From contig JBBHKE010003324.1 in NCBI GenBank assembly GCA_037447655.1, forward strand, positions 1 to 64,000: DNA of 64,000 nt. The letters are read 5' to 3'. The DNA comes from Zygnema cylindricum. Taxonomy: Eukaryota > Streptophyta > Zygnematophyceae > Zygnematales > Zygnemataceae. Every line of letters begins with the position of its first letter. The stretch's first letter is position 1. Below are positions 21,562-34,057 of the stretch, in pieces. Under the pieces are notes generated by a model. The model had not been told where the DNA came from. It ran no database searches and saw nothing but the letters and a program-made list of their open reading frames with translations. The position numbers and the translations under genes are program-made.

Positions 21562-22800
21562 ATAAGTCCACATTAGATTTACATGTTGACACAATAGAAG
21601 TTGATATCCAGGGTCATAAAATAAAAGTTGTGTGAAATAATCAATTTGGGTAGTGAGGAGCTAATAATGGGAAAGCCTTGGTTAACTGAACATAACCCTC
21701 AAATTAATTGGGAAACTAACACGTTGAGAGTGACGTTTGAAAATGGTTGGAAGGTTTTGCAAGCATTACTTTCGAAGAAGTTACATAGGAATCATATATA
21801 TAACATAACCAAATTGGGAGTGGAAGGTTTTATTTTTGCTAAACAATTTAGAAAGCATTTAAAAGATAAAACAAATCGTGCTTTCTTGTTATTGGTAAAT
21901 GAGGCAGTTACTGATGAAGGGGGGGGGGGGGGGAGAAAACACTAACATTTATGTTATTTCTATATCAGACACCACTAAAAATCTTGAAAAACAAAAATCT
22001 GATTTTCTAACTCACATTAATACATCTGATGCTGCTGTTAAAGATCTAATTTTTGAATTTCGAGATATTTTCCTAAGTGACTTACCCTCAAGGAGGCCAC
22101 CTTCCCGAGATGTGGAACATGTTATTAATTTGGTACATGGATGTAATCCTCCCGTCACAGGAATTTATAAGCACAATTTCTTTGAGAGCAAAAAAAGTTA
22201 AAGAAACAAATCAAAGAGCTTATAGAGAAACGACATATTCAGCCCAACAAATCACCGTACGGAGCACTGATTCTCTTCGTCAAAAAAAATGACGGAACGT
22301 TGAGAATATGTGTCGACTATCGTAGTCTGAACAAGATTACGGTGAAGGATAACTATTCGATACCACTAATAACTAATTTGATAGATCACTTCAAAGGTGC
22401 TAAATTATTTTCTTTGATCGATCTGCGAAGCGACTTTAATCAAGTGCCAATTAGAACTGAAGATGTTTATAAAATTTCTTTAAGATATAGAGTCCGTCAT
22501 TTTGAATGGATTACATTTGATAGTAATGCCATTTGGTTTGACAAATGCACCGCCAACTTACCAAACCCTAATAAACCAAACATTTTCGGATTATATAGAT
22601 AAGTTTGTTCAAGTGTTTATAGATGACATCCTAATATACAGTGAATCTAAAGAACAACATGTAACCTATTTAAGAAAAGTATTGGAAAGGTTAAAAGAAA
22701 GAAAATTGTATGGAAAATTGTCAAAATCCAATTTTTTAAAAAGTGAACAATTATTTTTGGGGCATATAGTTAGTGGGGAAGGTGTTTAAACAAATCCATC
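21562..22800 (+). pseudogene. Gypsy protease end and reverse transcriptase, broken
   Basis: After the composite the gypsy frame resumes. A linker follows (EELIMGKPWLTEHNP, typical of the protease-RT connection), then RT from about 22250: KKNDGTLRICVDYRSLNKIT, the substrate-binding LIDLRSDFNQ region, PFGLTNAPPTY, and the catalytic FIDDILIYS at about 22615-22641 (usual Y/F-x-D-D). Several frameshifts are needed (near 22200, 22270 and 22520). A run of 14 consecutive G at about 21919-21932 lies in the linker. Non-functional. Confidence 0.75.
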
Positions 22801-23582
22801 CAAAATCACTGCAATTCAAGATTGGAAACAACCTACTAATGTCACAAAAGTTAGATCGTTTTTGGGGTTGGCCACTTATTATAGGAAAATTTTCAGAATC
22901 TTTAGTATGATTGACGCACCTTTGACGCATTTACCACGGAGAAGGAGATGTTTGTGTGGGGAAATGATCAGGAGAGAGCTTTTGAAGAACTAAAAGGGAA
23001 GTTGACCTCTTCCCCTACACTGGTGTATCCTGATCTTGCAAGGGAGTTTGAAGTCTTAATCACCACATATGCATCCGATAAAGGTTTAGGTGGAGTCATA
23101 AGTCAAAAAGTTGGTAAACACTTTCAGCCTATTGCTTTTGAGTCCAGGAAAGTCAATGACGCTCAAAAGAATTATCCACAAGAAAAAGAATTACTTGCAA
23201 TTGTTCATGCATTGGTGAAATGGCGTTGTTATTTGCATTATAAAGAATTAATTGTTCACTGTGATAAAAAAGCACTTTTTAATCTACAAAGATTAAGTGA
23301 TACATAAATTATTACCGGTGGACAAGTTAGGTGGGTGCAAAAATTAGCATATTTCAAATTTAACGTCAAACATATTCTTAGAAAAACAAATGTGGTGGCA
23401 GATCCATTAAGAAGAGGTTTTAAAATAAATGTGAAGGTTCAAGATGAATTGTTTTCAGATGCTGCTAGAAATGGTAATGATAAAGATCCTTATTTTGCTG
23501 TGATTTGCAAGAATCTTTTTGGGGAAAATCTTGACCAATTGAATGAGAGGCATGTCAAAAACTTTAAAATAGAGGATGGTTT
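22801..23582 (+). pseudogene. Gypsy RNase H and start of integrase, broken
   Basis: RT connection and RNase [11 protein letters not shown] (about 22861-22890), then from 22948 [32 protein letters not shown] (the usual first catalytic Asp in TDAS is now Tyr) and a helix ending ALVKWRCYLHYKE. The sequence ends with an integrase N-terminal part up to KIEDGFV at 23582, where copia A begins. The matching continuation GDRLCIPKVGDLRE is at about 39951. Confidence 0.75.
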
Positions 23583-23663
23583 TGTTGAAGTTTAAGTATT
23601 TTCTAGGTCTGTATTAGGATAGAAAAAAGCAGAGGCAGTCTGCCTCTAACTCCTTCCTCTAAG

Positions 23664-24753
23664 TGCAATTATGAGACCTCGATAGGTCCTCAAAATGGGC
23701 AGCCCACACGAAACCCCAAGAATAACCTTGACCCTTTTGTGTTTCAGCAAAAATAATTGCCACCCTAGTTAACAAAAACTCTAACCACCTTCACCCCTGA
23801 GAAGGGAAGACTCCCTTGAGTCGATAGCAAAAAGAACCTCTGAATTCGCTCCCCTGAGCAGTAAGATATGGAGGGTCAAAGTTGAACTTTTGTACAGAAG
23901 CTCTCTTGGAGAGAGGGTCATATCTACCAAATTTTTCTAAGTCATAACTCTCTCTAAAACTCTATATTCTAAAGTACGACACCAATCATAATAAAACTCT
24001 ATCTACTGAAGTACGACACCAATCAAAACACTGTGTCGTACAAAAAGGTATAGGTGCCGGTGTGCTTTTTGTACGACTATTGTACGGCATGGCCAACAAG
24101 TCGACACATGTCATATTTGGATTCATTCCTGTAATCCACCGAGATGCCCCAATCCAATGCGGCTGTGCCACGTGTCAATCGATGTGGCGGTGACCGCAAA
24201 CCGCCAAAATCATATTCCGCGATCTCGGCATCCTTCGCGGCCGTCCGATCAAAACCGGGATTCAATTCTAGCCGTCATAAATACTTGCGCGATGTTTAAT
24301 TCGCTATCGAAACAAAACGCGCTGTATCCGTTTCCAAACCATATTGTACTCCCTACTTTACAAAACTGTATCCATGCATGACGTATACAGTTTCCGTTAA
24401 ATTAATTAGTTCACGTCTAATTATTTAAAAATTTGTCAAACCTAAAATACTCTAGCACTTGTCCTAGACTTGTAAGATAAAGCTACCGACTAACGGCGAC
24501 TTTGACGGACGTCAGGTTCTAAGTTCAAATCCTGGGTTCGTCAAGTACCATTTTGGTAAATCTACCAAACTACTGCCTGTCTCTCTCAGGATAGCATAGG
24601 CAGCCATGGGTCTAGCTCCCTCTCCAACTTTCAGTGACTGCGACAAGTGTGGGAGTTGAAGAGAGGAGTTAGAGGCAGACTGCCTCTGCTTCTTTTATGC
24701 ATTATATCTTTTACAAAACCTATAAAACACTAAAAGAACCCTTACTTTCTACA
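23664..24753 (-). mobile_element. Solo copia LTR, reversed, inside the copia A 5' LTR
   Basis: On the minus strand it begins TGTAGAAAGTAAGGG and ends CATAATTGCA, 1090 bp. Flanks CTAAG (23659-23663) and CCAAG (24754-24758) are a 5-bp target duplication with one change. Removing it restores an LTR collinear with 34058-35192. Internal DNA was presumably lost by LTR-LTR recombination. It carries the tRNA-like module (24461-24541) and a reversed CACGTG motif near 24165. Confidence 0.85.
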
Positions 24754-25813
24754 CCAAGCCCTCACACTTGTTGTAGTCACTAAAGGTTGGATAGGGAGCA
24801 GAGCCATGGCTACCTAGGCTCTTTAGAGAGACAAGAGTAATTCTTGGTAGATTTACCAAAAAAGGGATTGACGGACCCAGGATATGATCCTGGTACCTAG
24901 TGTCTGTCAAAATAGCCAGTAGCCGGTAGTGTTATCCTATAGTCTAGGAACTGTGCTAGAGTACATGGGGTTTGATATGTATTAAAACATTTATACGTAG
25001 GACATTTCATTTAACTAGCAAAACGTACATTGGAACATAGAACTTGTTGAATACTATAGTACCGCACGAAATAAATGGTGCGAACATTTATTTCAACGAC
25101 GTATTCTAAAAGGCGATCTAATCGGACGGCCGTGGTAAGCTCTGGTGTTGCGAGAAGGACGTTTTTGCGGTTTTCGTAGGCCGCCACTCCAGATGACACG
25201 TGGCAATATCTTACGGGTTTACACAATCTTCGAAGCGCACGATAACAAATCTGGATGTGACAGATGTCATTGTTTTGGCCATGCCGTACAAATAACGTAC
25301 AAAAAGTAGTCCGACACTTACTCCTTTATATACTATACACTAATGCGATTGATCTGTACCTCAGTACTAGGGGGGTTAGGGAGGGATTTTAGGACTTAGA
25401 ATATTTTGGTAACCTCTCTCCCAGAGAGCATCTGTACAAATTGGCAAACTTTGCCATTTATTATCAACTCATTTAGTTGACCATTTTTAGTGATTCTTTT
25501 TGATGCGCACTCAGGGGAGTCTAGGCTACACACGGGTGTAGTTGGTAAAAGTTTTTTCTTGTCAGGGTGGTGGCACATCTAAGGGAAAGTCAAAGTGGGG
25601 GAATGTGTCCAAATACTTATATTCTAACTTTGCATTCTGTGGGGGAACTGAGCACACATAAAGTTTTATTTCATAAGGGGTGAAGTTGTATTAGGGTTCA
25701 AACTGTCATGGTGTCAGTCATTTGGGTTTGTATCAACTCGGAGTCGACACTATCTAGATAAGCTTTTTCGGATCTGCGAATTTTGTGGGGGGGTTGGAAA
25801 CCATATAATTGCA
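24754..25813 (+). repeat. Copia A 5' LTR, main part
   Basis: Continuation of the LTR that begins at 23583-23663. It ends ATTGCA just before the primer-like GGTTATGGGCTCACC (25814-25828). It is closely related to 34058-35192, including the tRNA-like module and GACACGTGGC near 25193. Confidence 0.85.
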
Positions 25814-25817
25814 GGTT

Positions 25818-26177
25818 ATGGGCTCACCATCTAAGGTGCCTATGTTTGATGGAACAGACTTCACTTATTGGGAATTTATGATCGAGGGATTGCTTTTCGA
25901 AAAGCCCTTATAGGGAATTCTTTCGGGACAAGTGAGGTGTCCGCTACAAGGCTTCGGTGGAACTCACTACGGAGATTCATCTGGGGCTCCCCTAAAAACC
26001 AACCAGCGTTCAGATGCAACAAAAGGTGAGGGGAAAATCATTGCCATAGAAGAGGGAAAATGGGAGAAGGGAAAAGGAACACCTATGGTGAGGGGAGCTA
26101 AGCTCTCGGCTACGGTTCCATTTGTAGGAGTTATAACTAAATCTCAAGAAAATGACATTAAAATTTGGGAGTATAAA
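25818..26177 (+). pseudogene. Copia A gag, 5' part
   Basis: Begins with the ATG in the primer site. The protein is collinear with 15461-16861 (PMFDGTDFTYWEF, GFGGTHYGDSSG, KGTPMVRGAKLSA). A stop near 25911 (GLLFEKPL then stop) breaks it. The frame ends at IWEYK, where copia B is inserted, and resumes at 32491. Confidence 0.8.
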
Positions 26178-27163
26178 TGTTGAAATCAATTTATTTAGAA
26201 GATATTTTCTAAGTCTTAAATAGGAAAAGAAAAGCATAGGCAGCCTGCCTCCATCTCTTCTCACCAACCCTCATACTTCCTTCAGTCACTCAAGGAAAGC
26301 GAGGAAGGTGGAGCCATGGCTGCCTAGGTTATTTGATAGAGACAAGAAGGAGAAGGTAGGAGTTTTACCAAAAAGGTTTCACGGACCCAGGATTTGATCC
26401 TGGTACATGTCGTCTATGAAAGTAGCCGTTAGCGTTGTCTTATAGTCTGGGAATTGTGCTGAGATATATACGGTGTGATTACTACTTAAACATCTCTCAA
26501 GAACATTAATCCGATTAACAAAATTACAATCAAAGGACATAGAGACTAGCTGGAATATATTGCGAACAGAACAAATATACCGGACATTTGTTTTTCAACG
26601 GCTAGTATTAAAAGCCGGTTTAGATCCTACAACACACATCATCGCCATGATCCCAAAATGGCCGCTTTGGCGATTTTCGGGCTTGACATGACGGAGCGCC
26701 ACGTGGAAAGATAAAATTGAAAAGCGGGAATCCTGGAGAGCATGAAGATAAGTCCGGAGGAGACATATATCCACTCCATGGCCTTGTCGTACACAGGCCG
26801 TACAGAAATGACATCGGCCATAGTACTTTTATGTACTGAACAGTCTTTTGATTGGGTCGTACATCAGTAGATAAGGGTTGAGAGAGGGGCTTAGGAATTA
26901 GAGGATTGAGGAGGTAGCCGCCTCTCTCCGAACAAGCTTGTATATTAATTGGCATTTTTGCCACTTGATAACTCATCGCCTGGTTGGGCATTTTTAGTGC
27001 TTCTTTTTGCTGTAAACTCAAAAGATTCCACACTGCACATCGGTGGAGTCACGTTGTCTGTTTTCTTGCTTGGGTAGCAGTGGTTCTAGTTGAAAGGGGG
27101 TTAGTCAAAAAATACATAGAGGCTTCCTGAATTCTGTAGTCTAATGGGAGACACAGAATTGCA
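26178..27163 (+). repeat. Copia B 5' LTR
   Basis: Starts TGTTGAAATCAATTT and ends GAATTGCA. It has a tRNA-like module on the minus strand (26381-26452) with stem CCAGGATCAAATCCTGG, and GCCACGTGG near 26698. Confidence 0.85.
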
Positions 27164-27167
27164 CGTT

Positions 27168-28250
27168 ATGGGCCCACCCTCTAGGGTACCCATCTTTAAC
27201 GGATATGGGTTCATTTATTGGGAAGTCATGATGACAAGGTCTTTGTGTGAAAAACGATATTGGGGTATTGTTAGTGGACAAGTAAAACGTACATCTTAAG
27301 GAACCTCACAAAGGTTTCGTGGAGTGAGGTTTTCTGCAGCAGTATCCGCCCTAGCAGAGGAGGCAGACGACGGGGACAGTTGTGTGTCCGAAAAAGGAAA
27401 AGGGAAGGAAACACCTCTTACTCCTATCGCCACGGTACCTAAAGCGGCGGCCGTGAAGACCGAGAAAATGATATTCAAACGTCGGAATACACAAACATAG
27501 ATGCTAGGCAATTCATTCTGATGCATCTTACTCAAGCTTTGGCAACCTCCCATCTTCATATTTTCAATGCCGAGGAGTTGTGGGAGACCTTAGTGGAGAT
27601 CTATAGATCTTGTACCATTCAGGAGCTCTAGTTGGCCGAGCAAATTTTAGGGCAGTATACTTACAAAAAGGGGAAAATGTTAGACTACTTTAATGATCTC
27701 TCTTGTTTCTATATGGAGATGGAGAGTGTCGGGTGGACCTGTACAATGAAGATGAAAGCCAACACCCTCATCATGAAGCTGCTTGATGAGTTTGAGAACA
27801 TAGTGTACCGAGTGCAAGAAATGGACGACTGTTCTTGGAAGTGGAATACAGTTCTCCGAATGATACTTGTGTAGGAGAACACTATTGAGATTTGAAGAGG
27901 AGGAAAGAGCATTCAAGCTCTAGCTGCCAGAACGGATCGGTGTGGGAAGAATTCGAGGAAGCCGTACAACAACTTCAAAGGAGAAAGAGATCAGTCTGGA
28001 GGACCGAGGCCCCCAAAGGGTCTTTGTCATTTTCGCAAAACACCGGGACACTTCATAGGGAAGTGTACCAAGGTGGCAGAGCAGAGGCTCCAAGAGAACC
28101 GTGGAGGGGGTTCTTCTAGAGGGAAGAAGAAGGCACTTGTGGTCACACAAGTGAAAGGAGGGAGCGAGGAGAACGAGTCTTCTGAGGAGGAGGATGGAGA
28201 GTTTTTTCTTGATTAGAATCTGGAGGAGAAGGAGATCCCTCGAAAACATA
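27168..28250 (+). pseudogene. Copia B gag, broken
   Basis: The ATG lies in the primer-like site, then gag-like sequence in several frames. The best stretch is 27632-27874 (QYTYKKGKMLDYFNDL, KANTLIMKLLDEFENI). A zinc-knuckle region lies at about 28010-28065 (CHFRKTPGHFIGKC-type, first Cys retained), followed by a basic-then-acidic tail. Stops near 27297, 27630 and 27872. Confidence 0.7.
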
Positions 28251-28860
28251 AGTGTGACCTAGGAGCCATTCGGGAGGCTCCACAAGAAAGATGGATCATC
28301 CACTCAGGTGTATCTATGCATATGTGTCATGATAAACACCTCTTTACCAAGCTAAGAAAGATTCTTACTGTAGAGATAGAGTATGGGGATGGGAGAATAG
28401 TTACTACATATCTAGTGGGCTCGGTAGATCTAAAAGTCTTAGTAGAGGGTAAGACTTCTATACTCACCTTCTCAAATGTACTCTACATTTTGGAGCTGAG
28501 CAATAATCTTGTCTCAACTTTCTATATTAGATGATAAAGAATTTGATACCTTCACTAGAAAGGGAGCCTTTACAGCTAAGTATGGGACTCAAGTCTACTT
28601 CACAGCAGATAAGGGTAGCCAAGGATTGTTTAGGCTTAACTTGAGCAAAGAAAAGAAGATTGCTTATTATGTTGGTGTCCCAAACTTGATGATTTGGCAC
28701 AAGCGGTTGGGGCATGTGTATTTTGATAGGCTGAGGGAAATGAAGAGGCTTGGTGTAGTAGAAGGCATTCAGTTTGGGGATAATGAAATGGTGGATGATT
28801 GTAGTGGTTGTGCCCAAGGTAAGGCTCACACATTCCCCTTTCCCAAAACTACCACATAAA
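28251..28860 (+). pseudogene. Copia B protease and GAG-pre-integrase domain
   Basis: WIIHSGVSMHMCHDKHLF at about 28292 corresponds to the copia protease site; the active D-S/T-G is read as H-S-G, so the catalytic Asp is lost. After a frameshift near 28530 comes a GAG-pre-IN/HHCC segment (IWHKRLGHVYFDRL, CSGCAQGKAH; about 28690-28830). Confidence 0.75.
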
Positions 28861-28929
28861 TGTGAGAAAGTACTAGATCTGGTCCACACATATATCTGGT
28901 GACCAACAAGGGTACCTTGAGTAGGAGGT

Positions 28930-29893
28930 AAGAGGTTTATGATGATAATTACTGATGACTAGTCTAGATACTCTAGAGTCTACTTCCTAAAAACAAAGTT
29001 TGAAATATCAATTTACTTCAAAGAATATAAAGCATGGAGTGAGAAGTTGCAGTGAACCCCCATTAAGAGAATAAGAAGTGATAATGGGGGAGAGTATACC
29101 TCTAACCAGTTTGAAGAATACCTGAGGGATGTGGGAATTGAGCATCAGAAAAACTGTACCGTATCATCCAAAACAAAATAGGGTAGCTGAAAGGTTGAAC
29201 CGGACTCTAAGAGATAGCGTATGTAGTATGTTACCCGACAAGAAGATAGGAAAAACGTTTTGGGCAGAAGCCATGAGCTATGCTAAATACATTAACAATA
29301 GTGTCCTTACCTCAACTGTGAAAGGAATGACGCCTTATGAGAGATGGGTTGGAAGGAAACCATATATTTCCCACCTAAAAGTATTCGGTAGTCAAGTTTA
29401 CAGTCTTGACACGGATAGGAAAAACTGGAAACTAGATGCTAAAGGGAAATTGGGATATTTTGTGGGATATGATGAGGATGTCAAGGGATATAGAGCTTAT
29501 GACTTAGCTAAAAAAGATATCATTCTGGTAAAACACCTAATTGTCATGGATGAAGGGAAGTCATTTGATCCTTTCAAATAAACCAAGAAGATAAGAATCA
29601 GTTTTGGGTTCGAGAGTGAAGAGGACTCGGATCTTCTCGGAAGGGACATGAGTGAAAAAGTGATTGCCAATTCAGGGGAGATTCAAGATGAGGGAGATAT
29701 ACCGGAATCTCCCCATATCTCTATACACTCCGAGGATACACAAGAGGAGGAGTCGGAACCACCTTTTATGGACAGGGGAGCCGATGAGACAGTGAGGAGG
29801 AATCTGAGACTTCCCCCCATTCCAACTTCAACTTTTGAGGGAGGACGAGAAGCAACAAAAGGCTACAAGAAAAACAGGCCGCTCACAAGGTAA
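28930..29893 (+). pseudogene. Copia B integrase and linker
   Basis: Catalytic-core words in order: MIITDD (first Asp, about 28945), RSDNGGEYTSNQFEEY (second Asp, about 29073), RVAERLNRTLRD (catalytic Glu, about 29180). The copia-specific C-terminal part follows (KVFGSQVYSLDTDR; YFVGYDEDVKGYRAY), then an acidic linker to RT. Stops and frameshifts near 28965, 29055 and 29145. Confidence 0.75.
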
Positions 29894-29928
29894 CTAAGCT
29901 GTCTCACCCTGATGAGCCTCAGTCATAC

Positions 29929-31490
29929 TTGGAGGCAATGGACAGTCCGGAGAAAGACAGATGGGTTAGAGCCATAAATGATGAGATGGCCTCCATCATG
30001 GATGCGAATACTTGGGAGCTGGTGGACTGTCCTCCTGACAAAAAACAGATTGGGTACAAATGGGTGTTTAAACTAAAACTGAACCCAGATAATACCATTG
30101 AGAGATATAAGGCTTGGTTGGTAGCAAAGAGGTTCACCCAAAAAGAGGGAATAGACTATAAGGAGACCTTTGTTCCGATGGTTAGGTTAAAATCCTTAAG
30201 GATTCTCCTCAGTCTATCTGCAGCGGGTGACATGGAAATACAGCAGATGGATATTAAGACCGCCTTCCTCAATGGTGAGTTAGAGGAAGAAATCTTCATG
30301 CGGCAACCAGAGGGGTTTGTAGAGGAAGGAGAGGAGAGCAAAGTCTGCAGACTAATAAAGTCTTTATATGGACTTAAGCAGGCTCCCAGACAATGGAATA
30401 AGAAGCTAGATGAGTTTCCCATCGTTCTGAATATATTCGGATCAGTTATGACCATTCTATTTATATGTTTGAGGATGAGAATCTTGTTATTTTCATTGCA
30501 ATATATGTGGATAATTCGATGGTGTTAACAAGTCCATGGAAAAGATCAATAAGCTAAAGAAAGATCTTAGAAGCAGATTTGACATGAAGGATTTAGGGGA
30601 GGCAAAATACATATTGGGAATTTAAATGGAAAGAGATAGGGGGAAAGACTTACTTAGAAAGAAGCTATAGGAAATATGTTTGAAAAATTCCAGATGGAAA
30701 AGGCACACAATTGTACCACTCCCATGGACTTGAAGAAAGTAAGTGATGGGAGTGTAGAAGGAGGAGTGATAATCTTAGATGATCAGACGAGTCCAGAAGA
30801 AAGACAGTTTATGATGTCTATTCCTTATTAGCAGATTGTAGGAAGCTTAATCTACTTTATGAATTGTACTTGACCGGATATAGCAGCAACAATAGGAGTC
30901 CTCAGTAGGAGTCTTAATGATCCTAAAAAGAGAGACTGGGAGGCAGCCAAAAGAGTCATGAGATATCTGGTGGGAACCAAGGATTTACGGTTGAATTTGG
31001 GAGGGGAGCACACTGACATCACTACTTAGAGTGATGCCAGTTATGGGGTTGCACCTATGAGAAGATGCACTTCTGGGTATATGTTGTATGTGGGGGAAGG
31101 TGTTTGTTGTTGGAGTAGCAAGCAACAAAAGGTGGTTGCTCAGTCCACTATGGAGGCTGAGTACATGGCCTCTTGTTCAGCTGTGAAAGAGTTGATGTGG
31201 GTCAAGTATTTATTGCAAAAACTAGGGTATATAAAAAAGGGAGTGCATGAAGTGTTTTGTGATATTCAGGCTGCCATTGCAATTGAAGCCAATCCACAAC
31301 ATCATTTAAAGGCTAAACATATGGACAAAAGATTAAGTTTTGTGAAAAAATGCCGAAAACAAAATTGTGAATCTTGTGTATAGGGGTGATGGGGAAATGA
31401 TGGCTGATATGATGACCAAACCTATGCCCTTTCCCAAGTTAAAATACTGTAGAGAAAAATGTGGATTAAAGGAGAAACTAAAATTAGACT
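29929..31490 (+). pseudogene. Copia B reverse transcriptase and RNase H
   Basis: An RT frame of 199 codons, 29929-30528 (WELVDCPPDKKQIGYKWVFK, QMDIKTAFLNGELEEEIFM, SLYGLKQAPRQWNKKLDEF), fails before the YVDD site, which is degraded near 30510 (YVDNSM). RNase H at about 31020-31400 keeps CWSSKQQKVVAQSTMEAEYM, while the first Asp motif is preceded by a stop and FCDNQAA reads FCDIQAA. Inactive. Confidence 0.75.
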
Positions 31491-31505
31491 AGAAAATAAG
31501 GGGAG

Positions 31506-32490
31506 TGTTGAAATCAATAGATTTAAAAGATATTTTCTAGGTCTTAAATAGGAAAAGAAAAGCATAGGCAACCTACCCTTATCTCCTCTCACCAACCCCC
31601 ATACTTGTTTCAGTCACTGAAGGAAAGTGAGGAAGGTGGAGCCATGGCTGCCTAGGTTATTTAATAGAGATAGGAAGGAGAAGGTAGGAGTTTTACCAAA
31701 AAGATTTCACGGACCCAAGATTTGATCCTGGTACATGCCGTTTGTGAATGTAGCCGTTAGCGTTGTCATACAGTCTGGGAACTGTGTTGAGATATATAGG
31801 GTGTGATAACTATTTAAACATCTCTCAAGAACATTAATCTGATTAACGTAATTACAGTCAAAGGACATATAGATTAGTTGGAATATAGTGCGCACAATAC
31901 AAATGTACCGGACATTTGTTTTTCAACGGCTAGTATTAAAAGCCAGTTTTGATCCAACCGCACACATCATCGCCATGATCCCGAAATGACCGATTTGCGG
32001 TTTTCGGGCTTGACATGACGCAGCGCCACGTGGCAAGATAAAATTGGGAAGCGGGAATCTCGGAGAGCATGAGTATAAGTCTGGAGGAGGTAGACGTCCA
32101 CTCCATGGCCTTGTCGTACACATGCCGTATAGAAAGGACATCGGGCATAGTACCTTTTTGTACTGAACAGTCTTTTGATTTGGTCGTACATCAATAGATA
32201 GGGGTTGTGAGAGACGTTTAGGACTTAGAGGATTGAGGAGGTAGCCGTCTCTCTCCTAAGAAGCTTGTATATAAATTGGCATCTTTGCCACTTGATAACG
32301 TATCGCCTGGTTAGGCGTTTTTAGTACTTCTTTTTGCTACGAACTCAAGGGAGTCCAAACTGCACTAGAGTGCAGTCAGGTTGTCTATTTGCCTGCTTTT
32401 GTTTCAGTCGTTCTTGTTGAAAGGGGGTTAATCAAAAAATTCCTAGAGGATTCCTAAGTTTTGTAATCCAATGGGGGACACAGAATTGCA
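31506..32490 (+). repeat. Copia B 3' LTR
   Basis: Preceded by the polypurine tract AAAATAAGGGGAG. It is collinear with 26178-27163 with many substitutions, so B is an older insertion than the composite at 14264. It ends GAATTGCA, then the ATAAA duplication. Confidence 0.85.
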
Positions 32491-33560
32491 ATAAAAAAAC
32501 TAAGCAAAACATCTCATTTTAGATACGTGTCTAAGTCCATAGCTATGACTGCTTTAAACCTAACCAAGTTTTCAAAAAATCTGGGAAACACTGATTCAGA
32601 TTTATAAGAGTGAAACTATACAGAGGCAACACTTAGTAAAACAAGAAATATAGGCCTATGTTTATATAGGCGATAGCATGATAGAGTTTTGCAATGATAT
32701 TGCTGCGTTATATGTTGAGCTTGCCACTCCACGATATTTAATCTGATGAGGGAAAGATTAACACACTAATCATGAAACTCCCAGATGAGTATGAAAACAT
32801 CATTTACCGTATGCATGAAAAGGATGGCTCCTCATGGACTTGGATCATTACCATGGGGATTATTTCTGTGGGGGAAAGCACTTTAGAGCATCGTAGGGGA
32901 AGTGAGAAGGTGAATGCACTAACATCTGGTGGTGACTGGCGGATGCGTGATGAGAGGAAGAAAGACAAAGGTAAACCTTATCGGAACTTTGGTGGAAAGA
33001 GAGGGAGAAGAAAAGAAAGGGGAGCTTTGAAAAAAAAGGTTTGCTTCTTTTGTACGGAACCGGGTCACTATATGGAGGATTGTCCTTATTTGGAAAAAAA
33101 TAAAAGTTGTAATGTGAATGAGGAGGAGAAGGGGAAGAGGAGAAAGAGATAAGATTTTGGACTCTTCAGTGAATGGGGAAGAAAGCACGGAGTCCAATAA
33201 ACGATTAGCTTTGGAGGTATAAAGGAAGTAAAGAGAGAGGAGGTACCTGAGGATGTCAAGGAGTGTAAAGTGTATGACTTACAAATGAGAACGTCAGATC
33301 TCGAATCCATAATTGAAAAAGGGAAAAATAAAAATATTGAGGATAATTTCATAAATATTTTTGAAACTCAAAGCTGGTCGGAAAGGGAGACTTCAACAGA
33401 TTCCGAGGAAAGGGGAGAAGTAAATCTAAGGGGGGCTCCAAAGGATAGGGGAGAAGAGGAGTATTTGATGAAAGGTTTAGGGGAGGAGAAACATTTTTTG
33501 GGAATAAAAATAAAAAGTGATAGTGGAAATAATTCCATTGGAGAGAGTGAGGGAAGTTAA
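32491..33560 (+). pseudogene. Copia A gag, 3' part
   Basis: Gag resumes after the B target duplication (AKHLIL-like, then TLIMKLPDEYENIIYRMHEK at about 32768). The 126-codon frame 32772-33152 holds the zinc knuckle CFFCTEPGHYMEDC (about 33042-33083) and the basic region before it. Then come the acidic tail and the ETQSWSERETSTDSEERGE linker shared with the composite. Several stops. Confidence 0.75.
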
Positions 33561-33578
33561 GAAAATGGGGTAATTATC

Positions 33579-34057
33579 ATGGACAAACATATGACTACAG
33601 AAGATGTAGATTTTATGAGGAACTTAGTGGGGACTCTTGATTTAAGGATAAATTTGAGGGGTAATGGATTTGACGTCACTCATGGGATTGATGCCATTTA
33701 TGAAGGTGTGCCTGTGAAAGGGTTAGCAATTGGGTATGTGTTGCAGGTTCGGGATGGGGTTGGCTGTTTGAACTGCAAGTGGGAATCTGGATTTTGCTCG
33801 AATGAAAAAGGGATGAGGTGGAAAAAATCCTTGCTCCAAGAGCCCGGATTTATTAAAAATGGCATGCAAAATAAAATGTGTGATGCAAATATTATTTCGG
33901 TTCATCTAATACATTGTTTCAAATACGATGGTATTTTCTTAAAGTTTTATGAAAGGAAAAAAAAAAGAAAAAAAAGGGGGGGTGTTTGTTGTTGTTTGTT
34001 TTTTTGTGTGTGCGTTACATGTGAGTTGAAGAAAAGTAGACTAGAAATTAAGGGGAG
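33579..34057 (+). pseudogene. Copia A RNase H-derived tail
   Basis: An open frame through 34070, collinear with the relics at 16797-17279 and 19830-20339: TTEDVDFMRNLVGT, GFDVTHGIDAIYEGVPVKGLA, QVRDGVGCLN. A third, clearly diverged copy of this tail whose frame remains open over about 140 codons, although the gag upstream has decayed. The first RNase H Asp is kept in GIDA; the others are missing. It ends in the AAATTAAGGGGAG polypurine tract before the 3' LTR. Confidence 0.7.

Larger units (their letters stand above)
26178..32490 (+). mobile_element. Copia element B, full length, 5-bp target duplication
   Basis: 5' LTR 26178-27163 (986 bp), primer-like site 27164-27178, gag, protease, integrase, RT, RNase H, polypurine tract, 3' LTR 31506-32490 (985 bp). 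The perfect target duplication is ATAAA (26173-26177 and 32491-32495). It lies in the gag of copia A, whose sequence resumes after the second ATAAA. Internal stops and frameshifts show it is inactive. The order PR-IN-RT-RH confirms Ty1/copia. Confidence 0.9.
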
